A DNA stretch of 64,000 bases from Mycobacterium sp. shizuoka-1 (lineage in GTDB: Bacteria; Actinomycetota; Actinomycetes; Mycobacteriales; Mycobacteriaceae), in the NCBI RefSeq assembly GCF_002723835.1, contig NZ_BEWG01000022.1, positions 152,287 through 216,286 of the forward strand, written 5' to 3'. The stretch's first letter is position 1, and the number at the start of each line of letters is the position of its first letter. Below the pieces are notes generated by a model. That model made no database searches, was not told the DNA's origin, and saw nothing but the letters and a program-made list of their open reading frames with translations. A program made the position numbers and the translations under genes. Shown in pieces: positions 63,217 to 64,000 of this stretch.

Positions 63217-64000
63217 CTAGGAGACCGTGCCCGCGTGCCGGGTGCGGTCCTCGCGGATCGGAATCCCGTTGCGGCCCTCCATGTCCTGGGCATACAGGCC
63301 GGCCGAGAACGCCACCCCGCCGCCGAGGATGCCCAGTGCGGTGCGGTCGATGTGGGCCAGGGTGTCGGTGTTCTTGTGGTAGTTCGGATCGAACGGCGCA
63401 TCGGCGGTACCGCCCCACAGCTTCTGCTGATCGGCGGTCTTGTTCTCTTCGGCGCCGGAGAACAGGCCGCCGGACGGGATCCCGGCCATGGTGAAGGCGT
63501 CGTAGTCCGACCGGCCGTCGAACGAGGTGTCCTGGGCGGTCTTTCCGGCTGACTGGAGGTAGGCGACCAAACTGCGCTCGATGCCGGCCGACCCCTCCGG
63601 CACCCGCGGCACCCGCTCGTTGCGGCCCGGTGCGGTGGACTGGTCACCGTCGTAGGTGAAGTAGCCGGGGTTGGGTGAGCCGATCATGTCGTAGTTCAGG
63701 TACAGCGCGATGTCCTTGAGTTGGTCGACCGTCAGCGACTCGACGTACTTGCTCGACCCGATGGTGCCGAGTTCTTCGGCTCCCCAGAACGCAACGCGCA
63801 CCGCGTTTTTCACATCCGGGGTGGGGCCCAGCTGCACGGCGGTCTCCAGCACCGCGGCCACTCCCGAGCCATTGTCGTTGATGCCGGGCCCCTCGGGGAC
63901 GCTGTCCAGGTGCGCGCCGACCATCACGACGTTGCCGGTGGACCCGGTCTTGGTCTGGGCGATCACATTGCGCGCGTTGATCTCCTGGGTGCCGGCCTCC
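63217..64000 (-). CDS. lpqL: M28 zinc aminopeptidase, LpqL-like (N-terminus beyond window)
   Basis: The C-terminal 261 residues of an M28-family aminopeptidase; the reading frame is open to the right edge (first whole codon at 63999), so the signal peptide and PA domain are missing from view. All zinc ligands and the catalytic acid are visible: His in GAHLD, Asp in INDNGSG, the Glu-Glu of WGAEELG, Asp in YDMIGS, and His in NYHKNTD. Gene order matches lpqL (Rv0418), a cell-wall lipoprotein peptidase. The GTG at 63966 is internal and not the real start. Confidence 0.88.
   Translation of the reverse strand, partial: EAGTQEINARNVIAQTKTGSTGNVVMVGAHLDSVPEGPGINDNGSGVAAVLETAVQLGPTPDVKNAVRVAFWGAEELGTIGSSKYVESLTVDQLKDIALYLNYDMIGSPNPGYFTYDGDQSTAPGRNERVPRVPEGSAGIERSLVAYLQSAGKTAQDTSFDGRSDYDAFTMAGIPSGGLFSGAEENKTADQQKLWGGTADAPFDPNYHKNTDTLAHIDRTALGILGGGVAFSAGLYAQDMEGRNGIPIREDRTRHAGTVS

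Overview
This is a high-GC actinobacterial chromosome segment, almost certainly from a non-tuberculous Mycobacterium/Mycolicibacterium. The evidence is a mycobacterial-type GroEL2 (Hsp65) with two CIRCE boxes, a block of genes in the same order I recall for M. tuberculosis Rv0440 to Rv0418 (groEL2, SDR, moeA, psd, pssA, CDC48-like ATPase, Lon-like protein, YbdK-type ligase, sodC, LytR_C protein, DUF3263 protein, def, acetyltransferase, xthA, thiC, thiD, hydrolase, lpqL), many 4-nt ATGA/GTGA overlaps and many leaderless-looking starts. No tRNA, rRNA, CRISPR array, insertion sequence or prophage was seen, and no gene-free stretch exceeds about 220 bases.

Layout. 1-4.1 kb: a prolyl oligopeptidase-family enzyme and a secreted DUF1214-like protein. 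4.1-7.5 kb: a TetR regulator, a 26-residue membrane peptide and a cassette of an EXPERA-domain (EBP/TMEM97-like) membrane protein, a cytochrome P450 and an ERG2/sigma-1-receptor-like protein, the last carrying a one-base frameshift; matching palindromes lie before the regulator and before the cassette. 7.5-9.7 kb: an ESX/polymorphic-toxin-like trio (DUF2563-like partner, large protein with a glycine-zipper C-terminus, small membrane protein that could be the immunity factor). 9.7-17.8 kb: PPK2 and assorted metabolic genes. 17.8-20.7 kb: a DUF559/AbiEi-like gene between two matched palindromic repeats, then groEL2. 20.7-28.8 kb: TetR with an SDR, cupin, superfamily 2 helicase, MazEF-like pair, HAD phosphatase, and a second SDR coupled to moeA. 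28.8-32.6 kb: psd-pssA-AAA ATPase phospholipid cluster. 33.7-40.8 kb: a seven-gene overlapping operon encoding an Mrp cation/proton antiporter (A-B fusion, C, D, E, F, G) plus a coupled methyltransferase. 40.8-50.3 kb: sodC/def/xthA stress and housekeeping block. 50.3-56.3 kb: MFS exporter, a second repeat-flanked DUF559 gene, then a TPP riboswitch and thiC-thiD-hydrolase. 56.3-64 kb: a Baeyer-Villiger-type monooxygenase behind a perfect palindrome, three transporters, and the start-truncated LpqL-type aminopeptidase running off the right edge.

The two most unusual things are (i) two unrelated sterol-isomerase/sigma-receptor folds (EXPERA and ERG2) encoded with a P450 under what looks like one TetR operator, and (ii) two independent DUF559 nuclease-like genes, each bracketed by its own pair of 57-60 bp palindromic direct repeats, which suggests an undescribed self-spreading or self-regulating unit. 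All function calls come from reading motifs and gene order by eye; no database search was run.
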